54,478 nt of DNA, taken from Akkermansiaceae bacterium UBA956 (GTDB taxonomy: Bacteria; Verrucomicrobiota; Verrucomicrobiia; Verrucomicrobiales; Akkermansiaceae). The DNA lies in NCBI GenBank assembly GCA_002293145.1, contig DBCO01000038.1, forward strand, positions 1 to 54,478. Direction: 5' to 3'. Below the pieces are notes generated by a model. It was not told the origin of the DNA. It ran no database searches and was given only the letters and a program-made list of their open reading frames with translations. Of the stretch, positions 44,383 through 54,027 are shown piece after piece; position 1 is the stretch's first letter, and every line of letters begins with the position of its first letter. Both the position numbers and the translations under genes were made by a program.

Positions 44383-44976
44383 TCAATGAATCACGCGATT
44401 TTTCACTGACTCCAATAACAGATCCACGCAGTCTTCCAGCTCGTTTTCCTCGGTATCAAGCACCAAATCCGCCTGCATCGGTTCCTCGAACGAAGAGTCC
44501 TTTCCGGTGAAATGGGCGATCTCACCTTTGGCGGCTTTGGCGTAGAGCCCCTTGACATCGCGTTGCGCACAAGCCTCGAAGCTCGCCTTAACATAGACCT
44601 CGAAAAAATCATCGCCGAGAATGCCGCGCGCGACATCGCGCAATTCGCCGCGCGGGGTGATCGCCGAGACAAAAGTCACGATCCCCTGCTGCGCGAAAAG
44701 TTTCGCCACCTCAGCAATGCGGCGGATGTTTTCCAATCGATCATCATCGCCGAAGCCGAGATTGGCATTGAGGCCGGCGCGGATGTTATCGCCATCAAGA
44801 ATCGCGGTGGTGCGCCCGCGTTGATGCAGAACGCGCTCGGCGGCATTCGCGATGGTCGATTTGCCCGAACCCGAGAGTCCGCACATCCAGATCACCATGC
44901 CGCGCTGCCCGAGCTTATGCTCCTTGTCTTGGCGATGGAGAAATCGATGAAACTCGGTGTGGATGTTCGCTTTCAT
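44383..44976 (-). CDS. cysC: adenylylsulfate kinase
   Basis: APS kinase, 197 residues. Walker A is GLSGSGKST, followed by LDGDNIRAGLN, RRIAEVAKLF and the helix lid GLYAKAAKGEI. It phosphorylates APS to PAPS. First gene of the cysC-cysD-(four-helix)-cysN group, all on the minus strand. The ATG at 44976 is preferred over a GTG at 44994. The reductase cysH is not in this window. Confidence 0.95.
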   Translation of the reverse strand: MKANIHTEFHRFLHRQDKEHKLGQRGMVIWMCGLSGSGKSTIANAAERVLHQRGRTTAILDGDNIRAGLNANLGFGDDDRLENIRRIAEVAKLFAQQGIVTFVSAITPRGELRDVARGILGDDFFEVYVKASFEACAQRDVKGLYAKAAKGEIAHFTGKDSSFEEPMQADLVLDTEENELEDCVDLLLESVKNRVIH

Positions 44977-45057
44977 AGTCCGACCTATATGCACCTGCTA
45001 GAGAAGAAAGTAAAGCCGAAACAGCGAATCAACAAAAGTAGCCGCAAGATAAAATCC

Positions 45058-45549
45058 TTACGGCTCAGGTGTAGAAGGCTCAGGTAGCGGAGGCGCTGGC
45101 TCAGGTAGCGCAGGCGCTGGCTCAGGTAACTCCTCTGATGTTGCTCGCGGTTCAACAATGGGAAGCGCTGGCTCAGCCGCAGGTGCGGGCAACTCTTCTT
45201 CAGCTGCGGGCAACTCGCTTGTCGGAAATGGTAAAGCGCTCTCCGTGGCAGGAGCTACTAACGGCAACACAGGCTCAGTAGTAATTCTCGGAACCAGAGA
45301 TTTTTGTTGAGCCTCCCAGACCTTGCGCTCTTCCGGAGTCATCACGGGTGGTATTTTATTTCCAACCATCATGCCAAATAGCACCGCGAGAAATCCCACA
45401 ACGCCCATGATCGCCATGAAAACCATCAACACTAGGCCAATTGCCGGCCGAAAGCGCGGATGCGAGCCACTCCTTGAAAAACGCCAACTCGCGAGCAATG
45501 CTACCAAAGTTCCCACTGCTAGGGTGATCAAACAAGTTGTCGTATTCAT
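45058..45549 (-). CDS. membrane protein with Pro/Glu/Ala-rich tail
   Basis: A 163-residue protein with two N-terminal membrane spans (about 5-22 and 36-60) and a long tail rich in Pro, Glu and Ala with an LPEP motif repeated at the C-terminus. The last portion is encoded by 21-base repeats. The start ATG at 45549 is chosen. No family recognised. Follows the NusG paralogue gene on the same strand after 72 bases. Confidence 0.7.
   Translation of the reverse strand: MNTTTCLITLAVGTLVALLASWRFSRSGSHPRFRPAIGLVLMVFMAIMGVVGFLAVLFGMMVGNKIPPVMTPEERKVWEAQQKSLVPRITTEPVLPLVAPATESALPFPTSELPAAEEELPAPAAEPALPIVEPRATSEELPEPAPALPEPAPPLPEPSTPEP
45077..45125. repeat. 21-base tandem repeat in coding sequence
   Basis: The unit GGCTCAGGTAGCGGAGGCGCT is repeated twice (45077-45097, 45098-45118) with one base change and a partial third copy. 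It encodes the EPAPxLP units of the C-terminal tail of the preceding membrane protein. Copy number could vary between strains. Confidence 0.6.
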
Positions 45550-45621
45550 AAATTGCACAAATCTTCTCTGAAGTAAACGGGAAATCTTGCACTGATACAA
45601 TCACAAAAAAACAGCAAGTAT

Positions 45622-46167
45622 TCAAGGAGTAAAATCAATCGGCATCGGCTTACGCGGTAGCAAAATCGAAAACAAATCAACGTCCACCGCCTGCGCTTGA
45701 CCGAGAAATTCAAGCAACACCTTGACCCGCTCGACGCTTGGTAAGATATCGACAATTTGCCCTTTCAATCCCTTGAGTGGACCGACTGCAAGTTCGACTT
45801 CATCGCCCTTTTCTAGCGCTGGCATCACCGTGACAATTTCCTCCACCGCATGCGTTTGCCATGCCTCACGCATTTCGCGAATGAACCACTCGGGAACATC
45901 GGGAATTACACTACCAAATTTCACAAATCCCCGCACGCCTTGGCAAAACGACACCGCGCGCTCATTCTCTTGCATGTGAAAGCGCGCCAGCACATAACCC
46001 GGAAACAAGGCCTCCTCCCACCAGATTTTGCCGCGCCGTGTCGCCTTGCGATAGCGCAATACAGGACAAAAAACCTCCACCGCGGCGAGCTCGCGTAAGT
46101 TCTCCGAAGCCACCCGCTCGCGCTTCGTCTGCGTTCTCACACAATACCATTTTCTCTCGTCGTCCAT
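45622..46167 (-). CDS. NusG/RfaH-like transcription antitermination protein
   Basis: A 181-residue protein with an N-terminal NGN domain (KWYCVRTQTKRERVASENL, WWEEALFPGYVLARF) and a C-terminal KOW motif (LEKGDEVELAVGPLKGLKGQI). It is too divergent for housekeeping NusG, so it is a specialised paralogue of the RfaH/UpxY/LoaP kind, which act on long polysaccharide or secondary metabolite operons. None is nearby in this window. The ATG at 46167 is used; a TTG at 46173 precedes it. It follows the GbsR-like gene by 12 bases. Confidence 0.88.
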   Translation of the reverse strand: MDDERKWYCVRTQTKRERVASENLRELAAVEVFCPVLRYRKATRRGKIWWEEALFPGYVLARFHMQENERAVSFCQGVRGFVKFGSVIPDVPEWFIREMREAWQTHAVEEIVTVMPALEKGDEVELAVGPLKGLKGQIVDILPSVERVKVLLEFLGQAQAVDVDLFSILLPRKPMPIDFTP

Positions 46168-46179
46168 TAGCAATCAATA

Positions 46180-46698
46180 TCATTCTCCCAGCATTCGCTG
46201 AATCAATGGCAAGACAATTCTCCCCCGTCCCATCCATGCGTCCAGTTTCTGCAATCGCGCGCGATAAAATTTCCGCAGTTCTCTATCCTCCTCCGAAGCC
46301 GTAGCCTTGATCAGCCCACTGACCTTCCCTTTTCCGCTCTCCAAATGCGGCCGCACTTGCTCACGAATGAATCCACCCACTAAGCGTTTCAAATCCACAT
46401 CCGGCGTGTATAGCGTGCGCCGTCCGCCATTTCCCTCTGCCTCCTTCACCGCTCCCAACTCACGCAACATGCGCAAGCCCTGGCTCGCTGAACCCTTGCT
46501 TAATCCGAGCTTCTTTACGACATCGTCAAGGGCAAGCGGTTCGGGTGATAAAAACAGCAAGCCATAGATCTCACCTAGCGATTTCGGCAGCCCGATCACC
46601 TTCACTCCATCCACGAAAACATCCACCACTTGGCGTTCCAGCGCGCTCAATTCCCCTGTCACGCCTTCCTCCTGTTCGAGTTTCAATTTCACAACCAT
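46180..46698 (-). CDS. GbsR/MarR-family transcriptional regulator
   Basis: A 172-residue regulator with a winged helix-turn-helix in the N-terminal half (LPKSLGEIYGLLFLSPEPLALDDVVKKLGLSKGSASQGLRMLRELG), typical of GbsR/CcpA-like MarR proteins. The C-terminal part is helical. It starts 3 bases after the pabB stop and precedes the NusG paralogue, so the two regulators are co-expressed. Target unknown. Confidence 0.87.
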   Translation of the reverse strand: MVVKLKLEQEEGVTGELSALERQVVDVFVDGVKVIGLPKSLGEIYGLLFLSPEPLALDDVVKKLGLSKGSASQGLRMLRELGAVKEAEGNGGRRTLYTPDVDLKRLVGGFIREQVRPHLESGKGKVSGLIKATASEEDRELRKFYRARLQKLDAWMGRGRIVLPLIQRMLGE

Positions 46699-46701
46699 TG
46701 A

Positions 46702-48036
46702 TTACTCAATTCGTGTAGTTTGTTCAATTCTTTTTGAACAAAAATTCTGCCAATCGGCCACGGCCTCGCGCAATCCCCGCGCCTTGTGCAAGGTTTCTTC
46801 ATATTCTGCGGCAGCCTCCGAATCCGCCACAATCCCTGCACCCACATGATAATGCAGCCGCCCCTGCTCTCTTACCAAGGTTCTGATCACAATGTTGAAA
46901 GCACTTTCGCCATGGAATCCAAGGTAGCCCATTACGCCACAATACAATCCACGCGGCACTTTTTCGACCTCTTTAATGATCTCGCAGGCCCGTTTTTTCG
47001 GCGCGCCCGTGATGCTTCCGCCAGGAAAACAAGCTGCCAGGGCATCCACCACATCCTTGTCATCACACAACTCGCCTCGTACCGTCGACACCAAATGAAA
47101 TACTTGCTCCAAGGTCTGCAAATGCAGCATTTCATCCACCCGCACCGTGCCAAATTCACACACTTGCCCGAGGTCATTGCGTAACAAATCAGTGATCATC
47201 ACCAACTCCGCAATCTCCTTCGCCGAGGTCTGTAACTCATAGGCCGAGCGCCGATCCTCATCGGGATCGCGAAATCGCGGACGCGTGCCCTTGATCGGTC
47301 GGGTCTCGATCTGATTGCCGCTCACGCGCAAAAACGTCTCGGGCGACGAGCTCAATACCTCGCGCCCAGCCAAATTCATCCAGCTCGCCATCGGGGCCGG
47401 CGAGCGATCGCGCAGTCGTTCATACAAACTCCACAAAGTCCCCTCCTCCGAGCAGGCTGCCAAAAACTGCTGCGTCACATTTACCTGATAAATGTCACCT
47501 GCCACGATCCACTCGCGGACCCGCTCCACCGCTGCCAAAAACTCCTCGCGCGACATCTCGGGAAAAAATTCGCCGACTTCAGCAATCGGCACATTTTCCC
47601 CATCATCCTCGTCCGCCAGCTGCGCTGATAAATTTCCCGACTCCGACCACTGGCCCGTCTCATGATGATATACCAACATTTGCGGATAGACACCAAAAAC
47701 AAAATCGCCCTGATACTCCACCCACCCGCAAAGCCCGCCGAGCGGAAAACCACAATCCACGGCATCGCCGCATCGCTCCGACCAGACTCTTTTCAGCCGC
47801 GCCAGATCCTCCGCATCGCTCAAATTGCCGCGTAATAACTGCTCCGGCTGCGCTGCAATAATCGAAAACACAGCCCCTACGGAGCTGGGAAAATTCCCCG
47901 CGCTATCAAAAAACACCAAACCCTCACACTGCTGCAAGCGTGAAGCCACTTCCACTGGCGACAAACCTTCCAATTCTGGCACACGCATGATCCGCACAAA
48001 GCTCACGCCTGCAGCAAACCATGGAATCCCCCACAT
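46702..48036 (-). CDS. pabB: aminodeoxychorismate synthase component I
   Basis: A protein of about 444 residues of the chorismate-binding (anthranilate synthase I) family; the PabB-type signature is VNVTQQF with DIYQVN, then SSSPETFL, IKGTRPR, TDLLRNDLGQV and GSITGAPKKRA with YCGVMGY. It makes 4-amino-4-deoxychorismate for folate. The PIKGT motif with Lys is seen in PabB. The start is uncertain: ATG at 48036 or 47988, neither with a ribosome binding site. The nuclease gene ends 20 bases before the first. Confidence 0.88.
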   Translation of the reverse strand: MWGIPWFAAGVSFVRIMRVPELEGLSPVEVASRLQQCEGLVFFDSAGNFPSSVGAVFSIIAAQPEQLLRGNLSDAEDLARLKRVWSERCGDAVDCGFPLGGLCGWVEYQGDFVFGVYPQMLVYHHETGQWSESGNLSAQLADEDDGENVPIAEVGEFFPEMSREEFLAAVERVREWIVAGDIYQVNVTQQFLAACSEEGTLWSLYERLRDRSPAPMASWMNLAGREVLSSSPETFLRVSGNQIETRPIKGTRPRFRDPDEDRRSAYELQTSAKEIAELVMITDLLRNDLGQVCEFGTVRVDEMLHLQTLEQVFHLVSTVRGELCDDKDVVDALAACFPGGSITGAPKKRACEIIKEVEKVPRGLYCGVMGYLGFHGESAFNIVIRTLVREQGRLHYHVGAGIVADSEAAAEYEETLHKARGLREAVADWQNFCSKRIEQTTRIE

Positions 48037-48056
48037 GCAAGCGAAAAACCCCGCGC

Positions 48057-48908
48057 TCAGTCTTTCCACACAAAGCTCGCACGCACGGGATAATGATCCG
48101 AGGGATAAACGCCATTTTCGTTCGCACGAACAATTTCCACATCCTTTGCCCTCAATTGCTCCGAGGAGAAAATGTAGTCGATACGCGCCCCATCCGTGTT
48201 TCCATGAAACCCGTGGAAGGTCCCAGATTCCTGCACGGACACATGCGGACGCAGCGCCGCCCAGACATCGATCAACTTCGGCCGAGCAACCGTGAAGCAA
48301 GCAATCGCAGGATTATCGGGAGCCGCATTCAAATCTCCCACCACCACCACCGGCAACGATCCCTGCTGATCAGAAATTTTCCGCACAATCAATGTAGCAC
48401 CCTTTTCTCGGCATGGCTGAGACTCGTGATCAAAATGGGTATTGTAGAACAAAATCTCGCGGCGATCCATCTTGTGGCGGAATTTCCCCCACGTGCAAAT
48501 CCGCACCACCGAGTTCCCCCAGTGCGCCGAGTTCGGCACATCTGGCGTGTCCGATAGCCAAAACGTGCCGCCATCAAGCCGCTGCCACACGCTACTCCGA
48601 TACAAAATCGCCGAGTATTCGCCCTGCTCTTTGCCATTTTCGCGCCCCACACCCACTTCCGAAAATTCCGGCAATCGCGCCTTCACATCATCCAGCATCG
48701 AGCGAAATGCCTCCTGCACCCCGATAAAATCCGCGCGATCCGCTTTCATCACCGCCGCCACTTGATCACGCCGCGCGACCCACGTTTTCTCTGCCCGATC
48801 CCCCGGATTGATGTAGCGCAGATTGAAACTCATCACCCTCAACTCATCACCCGCCTGCACAGTCGATATCGAAAAAATCATCGTATAGAAAAGGGTCAAG
48901 TTTTTCAT
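48057..48908 (-). CDS. secreted endonuclease/exonuclease/phosphatase family protein
   Basis: A 283-residue exported protein with signal peptide 1-19 (ending VQA) and the EEP fold: VMSFNLRY, GVQEA (Mg ligand), FYNTHFDH, VVGDLNAAPDN and DYIF with SDHYPV (catalytic His). It may hydrolyse DNA, phospholipid or inositol phosphates. The ATG at 48908 is chosen; the frame extends to 48965. It is followed by pabB on the same strand. Confidence 0.9.
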   Translation of the reverse strand: MKNLTLFYTMIFSISTVQAGDELRVMSFNLRYINPGDRAEKTWVARRDQVAAVMKADRADFIGVQEAFRSMLDDVKARLPEFSEVGVGRENGKEQGEYSAILYRSSVWQRLDGGTFWLSDTPDVPNSAHWGNSVVRICTWGKFRHKMDRREILFYNTHFDHESQPCREKGATLIVRKISDQQGSLPVVVVGDLNAAPDNPAIACFTVARPKLIDVWAALRPHVSVQESGTFHGFHGNTDGARIDYIFSSEQLRAKDVEIVRANENGVYPSDHYPVRASFVWKD

Positions 48909-49099
48909 AAAAGTGTCTCCAACAGAGTCAATAAAAGTGATTCTGCGCCAACAAGAAAGAACCAAAGGCCCTCAGCTGCAAGAGAAAAACTGGGCAAAAA
49001 CCCGTCCCAATCCGAGGGCAACCCATGCCGATAAATACTTTCACCTCCCGCTTGCTTAGTTGCCGACTTTGTGAAACATTTCACAAGATCTTCTACGAT

Positions 49100-50107
49100 A
49101 TGCCAGCCATTACACAACATCAAGGTCGCAGTGATGCCTTCCCCTTTGAACTTGTCCGACCTCACTTGGAATTGGTCGAGGTAGCCATCCGCGAGCAAGT
49201 TCGTGCCTTCGATCCCATGGTCGAGCCCTACGTTTCCTACGTTTGTAATACCTCTGGCAAACGCATTCGCCCTGCACTCTGCGTACTCACGGGCGGTGCT
49301 CTCGGCGCGGCCAATGATGATCACCGCAAGATGGGCGTGATTTTGGAGCTCATCCACATGGCGACTTTGGTACACGATGACATCATCGATGGTGCCACCA
49401 CTCGCCGCATGGTTCCTACTGCCAATGCCAAGTGGGGCAGTGGACTCTCCGTTTTGCTCGGCGATGCCTTATTTTCGCATGCCTTGACCTTGGCGACAGA
49501 TTTCAATTCGATCGATATCTGCCGCAAGGTCGGACACGCCGCCCGCGAAGTTTGCCAGGGCGAAATCATGCAAACACAGCGCCGTTTCGATCTCACCCTC
49601 ACTAAGGACGAGTATTTCCAAATCATGGAAATGAAAACCGGCGCGCTTTTTGCGGCTGCTAGTGGTCTCTCTGCAAAGCTCTCGGGAGCCGACGAAAACA
49701 CCGAAAAACGCATGTATGATTACGGTCTGCGTCTCGGTGCGGTGTATCAAATTTATGACGATTGCCTCGATCTCGTTGGCGTCGAAGAAACTGTGGGCAA
49801 GACCTTGCGCACCGACCTTGAAAAAGGCAAGTTAACCTTGCCGATCCTGAATTTGCTTGAATCCGCCAGCGATTCCCAGCGCATGAAGCTCACCGCACGC
49901 ATCATCAATCAGCAACCGCTCGATCTGCCTGTTCTGGTAGGCATTGCCGAATACGATGGTGCGGTAGAGAGTGCCATCGATACCGCCAAAGACTTGCTCT
50001 GCAAGTGCTACGATGACCTCTCCGTTCTGCCCGACAACGAAAGCACCCAAGCGCTGCATCAAATCGCGCGCTTCCTCGGTGGCTTGCTCGAAAAATGCCG
50101 TCGCTGA
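49100..50107 (+). CDS. polyprenyl diphosphate synthase (IspB-like)
   Basis: A 335-residue E-type prenyltransferase. The first Asp-rich motif is HDDIIDGATTRR, the second IYDDCLDLVG, with GKRIRPAL near the N-terminus and LLGDALFSHAL. Long-chain product (C35-C45) for the quinone side chain is likely; exact length cannot be told. The ATG at 49100 is used; the open frame starts upstream at 49025. Followed by murJ after 18 bases. Confidence 0.92.
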   Translation: MPAITQHQGRSDAFPFELVRPHLELVEVAIREQVRAFDPMVEPYVSYVCNTSGKRIRPALCVLTGGALGAANDDHRKMGVILELIHMATLVHDDIIDGATTRRMVPTANAKWGSGLSVLLGDALFSHALTLATDFNSIDICRKVGHAAREVCQGEIMQTQRRFDLTLTKDEYFQIMEMKTGALFAAASGLSAKLSGADENTEKRMYDYGLRLGAVYQIYDDCLDLVGVEETVGKTLRTDLEKGKLTLPILNLLESASDSQRMKLTARIINQQPLDLPVLVGIAEYDGAVESAIDTAKDLLCKCYDDLSVLPDNESTQALHQIARFLGGLLEKCRR

Positions 50108-50125
50108 TCAGCAGCGCAGACCTCC

Positions 50126-51766
50126 ATGGCAGAAGAAAAAACAAGTACCGCCGCAGAAAACCGCAGCACTGCCAAAGCTACTGGCATCATCGGCAGCGCC
50201 GTGATGCTCAGCCGGATTTTGGGGCTGGCGCGAGATATGTTCATGTATCGGCTTTTTGGTACTAGCGCTTTTGCCGACTGCTTCAATCTTGCCTTTAAGA
50301 TTCCCAACTTGCTGCGCGATCTTTTTGCCGAGGGCGCTCTATCGCAGTCCTTTGTTACTACTTTTAGCAAGCGACTCAAAGAAGAAGGTGAAAAATCCGC
50401 CTGGCAACTCGCAAACAAAGTTCTCTCACTTGCCGTGGTTATCATGAGCCTCATCACCATCCTTGGTGTGCTCGTAGCGCCATGGATTGTTGACCTACTG
50501 CTCTCTTTCGCTGATAAATCCTTCGGACCTAACGAGCGCAATCTCATCGTGCTGCTGACACGGATCATGTATCCATTCATCCTCATCGTCAGTCTCTCCG
50601 CACTGGTCATGGGCATGCTCAATGCACGCAATGTCTTCGGCATGCCCGCGCTTGCCTCGTGTTTTTTCAATCTCGGTTGCATCATCGGCGGCGGACTCAT
50701 CGGCTACTGTCTCGATCCTCAGTGGGGTGAAAAAAGCCTCATCGGCATCAGCATCGGTGTGCTCATCGGCGGCATGGCGCAACTGGTGGTTCAGTTTCCC
50801 TCACTTTGGAAAATCGGCTTCCGCCCGCGCTGGGACGGTGCTTGGCGTGATGGCGGCGTCAAAAAAATTCTCTCACTCATGCTCCCTGCCGTGATTGCAG
50901 CAAGCGCGGTGCAGGTGAATGTTATGGTCAATGCAATGTTCGCCACCAGCACAGGTGCAGGCGGGGTCTCCGCACTGAACTACGCTTTTCGCTTGATGCA
51001 ATTGCCCATTGGCATGTTCGGCGTAGCTGTTGCTACAATCACCCTGCCCGCCTTATCGCGTGCCGCAATCGGCTCGATTGGCAAGGACTTCGCGCCCACG
51101 CTCAGACGCGGCATGAACATGATCACGATTCTCGTGTTGCCTAGTTGCATCGGACTCTCCTTCCTCGCCGTGCCGCTGGTGACCTTACTATTCAACAAAG
51201 GGCCAAGTGATATGCAGGGCACAATGATGATCGCAGGCGCGCTCCAAGCATATGCCTACGGTTTGCTTTTCTACAGTTGGATGAAAGTGGTGCAGCCAGC
51301 ATTTTACGCCATCGATAAGCGTTGGATTCCGATGCTGGTGAGCTTTCTTTCGATCGTATTAAACTTTGGACTCAACTGGTATTTTGTCAGAGTCAAGGGT
51401 TGGGGTCACGAGTCACTCGCACTCACTACGAGCTTACTTGCAGTCCTCAATTTTTCCTTGCTGTTTGCCAGCTTGCGCAAGCTTACGGGTGGTCTTGGTA
51501 CACCTGCCATCCTCAATACCCTCTGGCGTTGTGCGATTGCGGCATTGGTCATGGGCTCTCTCTGCTACCTTGCCAACAAATTCTTGCTCCAAGATCTCTC
51601 ATCAATAATATTGATCTTGCGCTGGCTCCTCGTCGGTGCCGTGATCAGCGTGGTAGCCATTGTCTATTTCGGCCTGTGCTACGTCCTCGGCGTGCGCGAA
51701 GCCCGTGATTGCATCGGCATGGTGCTGCGACACATTCCCGGACTGAAAAAGTTTGCACCGAAGTAA
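50126..51766 (+). CDS. murJ: lipid II flippase MurJ
   Basis: A 546-residue MOP-family protein with about 14 spans that moves lipid II to the periplasm for peptidoglycan synthesis. Conserved features include the N-terminal SRILGLARDMFMYRLFG and FADCFNLAFKIPNLLRDLFAEGALSQSF segments and SALVMGMLNA. It is co-oriented with and 18 bases after the polyprenyl synthase gene. Complete at both ends. Confidence 0.96.
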   Translation: MAEEKTSTAAENRSTAKATGIIGSAVMLSRILGLARDMFMYRLFGTSAFADCFNLAFKIPNLLRDLFAEGALSQSFVTTFSKRLKEEGEKSAWQLANKVLSLAVVIMSLITILGVLVAPWIVDLLLSFADKSFGPNERNLIVLLTRIMYPFILIVSLSALVMGMLNARNVFGMPALASCFFNLGCIIGGGLIGYCLDPQWGEKSLIGISIGVLIGGMAQLVVQFPSLWKIGFRPRWDGAWRDGGVKKILSLMLPAVIAASAVQVNVMVNAMFATSTGAGGVSALNYAFRLMQLPIGMFGVAVATITLPALSRAAIGSIGKDFAPTLRRGMNMITILVLPSCIGLSFLAVPLVTLLFNKGPSDMQGTMMIAGALQAYAYGLLFYSWMKVVQPAFYAIDKRWIPMLVSFLSIVLNFGLNWYFVRVKGWGHESLALTTSLLAVLNFSLLFASLRKLTGGLGTPAILNTLWRCAIAALVMGSLCYLANKFLLQDLSSIILILRWLLVGAVISVVAIVYFGLCYVLGVREARDCIGMVLRHIPGLKKFAPK

Positions 51767-51787
51767 GCTCCATGCTTTGATCGACTC

Positions 51788-52153
51788 ATGAGAGCTCGTT
51801 TGACCAAAGAATTTCGCTTTGAAGCTGCACACACCTTGCCAAGTTTGCCCGATGGCCACAAATGCCGGAACATGCACGGTCACAGCTTTAAGGTCACCAT
51901 CACCGTCGAAGGCGAAGTCGATGAATCCATCGGCTGGATCTATGATCATAAGCGCATATCCGATGCCATGAATCCGCTGCTCGAACTGCTCGACCACGGC
52001 TATCTCAATGACATCGAAGGCCTCGAAAGTCCGACCATCGAGAAAATGTGTGCCTGGTTCTGGAAAAAAATCGAATCCCAGTTGCCCGGGCTTTTCGAGA
52101 TCTGCATCTACGAGACACCTACGGCGAGTTGCTCCTTCCGCGGGGAGTTTTAA
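51788..52153 (+). CDS. queD: 6-carboxytetrahydropterin synthase
   Basis: A 121-residue QueD/PTPS-fold enzyme in queuosine precursor synthesis. Zn ligands are His15 (FEAAHTLP), and two His in NMHGHSF; Cys27 (KCRNMHGH) is the catalytic Cys position. The later DHKRI and CIYET motifs fit. Length as expected. The first gene of the pathway in this window; no other que gene is seen here. Confidence 0.93.
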   Translation: MRARLTKEFRFEAAHTLPSLPDGHKCRNMHGHSFKVTITVEGEVDESIGWIYDHKRISDAMNPLLELLDHGYLNDIEGLESPTIEKMCAWFWKKIESQLPGLFEICIYETPTASCSFRGEF

Positions 52154-52213
52154 ATCGTAAGAACCGTCTGATCTACCAAATCGCCATGATCCGCCCGAGC
52201 AACTTCTGAAAAA

Positions 52214-53284
52214 TCACTCGCTCGCATCCGGATACGACCCGAGCAATTTCACGAACGAGCAATGGCTACGCAGCTCATCAAGAGCGTCGCTGACTTTTTT
52301 GTCCTCACAATGTCCGCCCAGATCGACGTAGAAAATATACTCCCAGTCTTTCTGCTTGGAGGGACGCGACTCGATCTTGGACATATTGATCTCGAATTGA
52401 TCAAACGCTTGCAATGCACTTACCAGCGCTCCGGGTTTATCCTGAATGGAGAATAGTATCGAGGTGCGATCATTGCCCGTCGGGGGACAAGTTTTCTCAC
52501 CGATCACCAAAAAGCGAGTGGTGTTCGTCGCCCGATCTTGGATCGAGTGATCGAGAATTTCCAATCCATGCAGCTCGGCTGCAAGAGCACCGCCCATCGC
52601 TGCCGCGCCTTGATTCGCATATTCTTTGGCCAACTTGGCGGCCTTCGTCGTAGAAGAAACTTCCACCAAGTCCGCTTCGGGGAAATGTTTCAAAATCCAA
52701 TTGCGGCACTGACCAAATACCTGCGGATGAGAATACAAGGTCTTGATTTTCTCACGCGGAATTGCCGCCATCAAGTTATTCTCGATGCGCAATAAGATCT
52801 GCGCGCAAATGTGCAACGGCGAATCCACAAATAAATCGAGCGTGTGCGAAACCGCCCCTTCCGTCGAGTTTTCAATCGGCACCACGCCGTAGTCCGCCTT
52901 GCGACGCGCCACTTGATCGAACACATCCGCAAAGTTCGGCTGCGATGCGTAGCCCACCGAGTTGCCGAATTTTTTGATCGCGGCCTGATGTGTCCACGTG
53001 CCCTCAGGCCCAAGATAGGCAATTTTCAAATCATCCTCCAAAGCCAGCGCCGCCGACATGATCTCACGATAAATTGCCAAGATCGACTTATCCGGCAAGC
53101 GCCCAGCGTTTTTCTCCAAAAGCTTCTTCAACAACGCATCTTCACGCTCAGGAGCGTAGATTTGTAACCCCTCCTTTTTCTTAATCACTCCCACCTCATG
53201 CACCAATTCAGCACGCTCCGAGAGCAGATCCATCAATCGCGAATCCACATGGTCAATTTTTTTCCGAATGTCGTCGAGGCTCAC
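52214..53284 (-). CDS. pheA: bifunctional chorismate mutase / prephenate dehydratase
   Basis: A 356-residue P-protein for phenylalanine synthesis. Residues about 1-85 are an AroQ chorismate mutase (MSLDDIRKKIDHVDSRLMDLLSERAEL). Residues about 95-270 are the prephenate dehydratase (AYLGPEGTWTHQAA, ENSTEGAVSHTLD, NTTRFLVIG with the catalytic Thr-Arg-Phe). A C-terminal ACT domain (GALVSALQAFDQFEINMSKIESRPS) binds Phe for feedback inhibition. The start overlaps the scpB stop as ATGA. Confidence 0.96.
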   Translation of the reverse strand: MSLDDIRKKIDHVDSRLMDLLSERAELVHEVGVIKKKEGLQIYAPEREDALLKKLLEKNAGRLPDKSILAIYREIMSAALALEDDLKIAYLGPEGTWTHQAAIKKFGNSVGYASQPNFADVFDQVARRKADYGVVPIENSTEGAVSHTLDLFVDSPLHICAQILLRIENNLMAAIPREKIKTLYSHPQVFGQCRNWILKHFPEADLVEVSSTTKAAKLAKEYANQGAAAMGGALAAELHGLEILDHSIQDRATNTTRFLVIGEKTCPPTGNDRTSILFSIQDKPGALVSALQAFDQFEINMSKIESRPSKQKDWEYIFYVDLGGHCEDKKVSDALDELRSHCSFVKLLGSYPDASE

Positions 53285-54027
53285 TTGTTTTCGTCGTTGT
53301 AAGGTTGATTGTCGTCAGAAACGGTTGCGTCTTGCTCACTAGCAGGCCCATCAGAGGCCACATCAGTAAAATACAATTGCTCGCCCTCAGGCACAGCTTC
53401 CAACGCTGGCTCCGGGAGCTTCACCTTGCGCAGCTCAGCCGCATTCGGCAGATCATCGATGCTACGGATGCCAAAATGCTCGTAAAAAAGATCCGTCGTC
53501 TCGTAAAGCATAGGCCGCCCCGGCAAGTCGGCACGTCCACCAATCCGCACCAGATCGCGATCCAGCAACTTCTGCAACATCCCATCGCACGAGACCCCGC
53601 GCACCGCTTCGATCGCCGCCTTCGTAATCGGCTGGCGATACGCTACGATCGCCAAAGTCTCCATCGCCGGACCACTCAGGCGCTCCGGCTTGCGACCAGG
53701 GAATAACTGCCGGACAAAATCACCATACTGCGGCTGCGTATAAAACTTCCACCCTTTCGCCCGCTCCAAAAGCGAAAACGAATGACCTGCTTGTTGATAA
53801 GATTCATTCAGGGCCGCAATCGCCACCAGAACCTCGGCACGGCCCACCGCCGCATAGCCTTTCAGCCAATCAGGAAGGTCCGCAGGCTCTGCGCCATCAT
53901 CGGCTTCCCGCTGATGCACATCCTCCGCTTCCGCCACGCGGCTGCGAATTAGCCGCGCTAGCTCATCTACCGACAGGGGCTCACTTGAGGCAATCAGAAG
54001 GGCTTCTATGATCAACGATAATTCCAT
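53281..54027 (-). CDS. scpB: segregation and condensation protein ScpB
   Basis: A 248-residue subunit of the SMC-ScpAB condensin. It contains two winged-helix domains: the first around 3-60 (LSLIIEALLIASSEPLSVDELA) and the second with SGPAMETLAIVAYRQPITKAAIEAVRGV. A C-terminal acidic tail follows. The ATG at 54027 is preferred over the open frame start at 54081. pheA is translationally coupled. scpA is not in this window. Confidence 0.94.
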   Translation of the reverse strand: MELSLIIEALLIASSEPLSVDELARLIRSRVAEAEDVHQREADDGAEPADLPDWLKGYAAVGRAEVLVAIAALNESYQQAGHSFSLLERAKGWKFYTQPQYGDFVRQLFPGRKPERLSGPAMETLAIVAYRQPITKAAIEAVRGVSCDGMLQKLLDRDLVRIGGRADLPGRPMLYETTDLFYEHFGIRSIDDLPNAAELRKVKLPEPALEAVPEGEQLYFTDVASDGPASEQDATVSDDNQPYNDENK

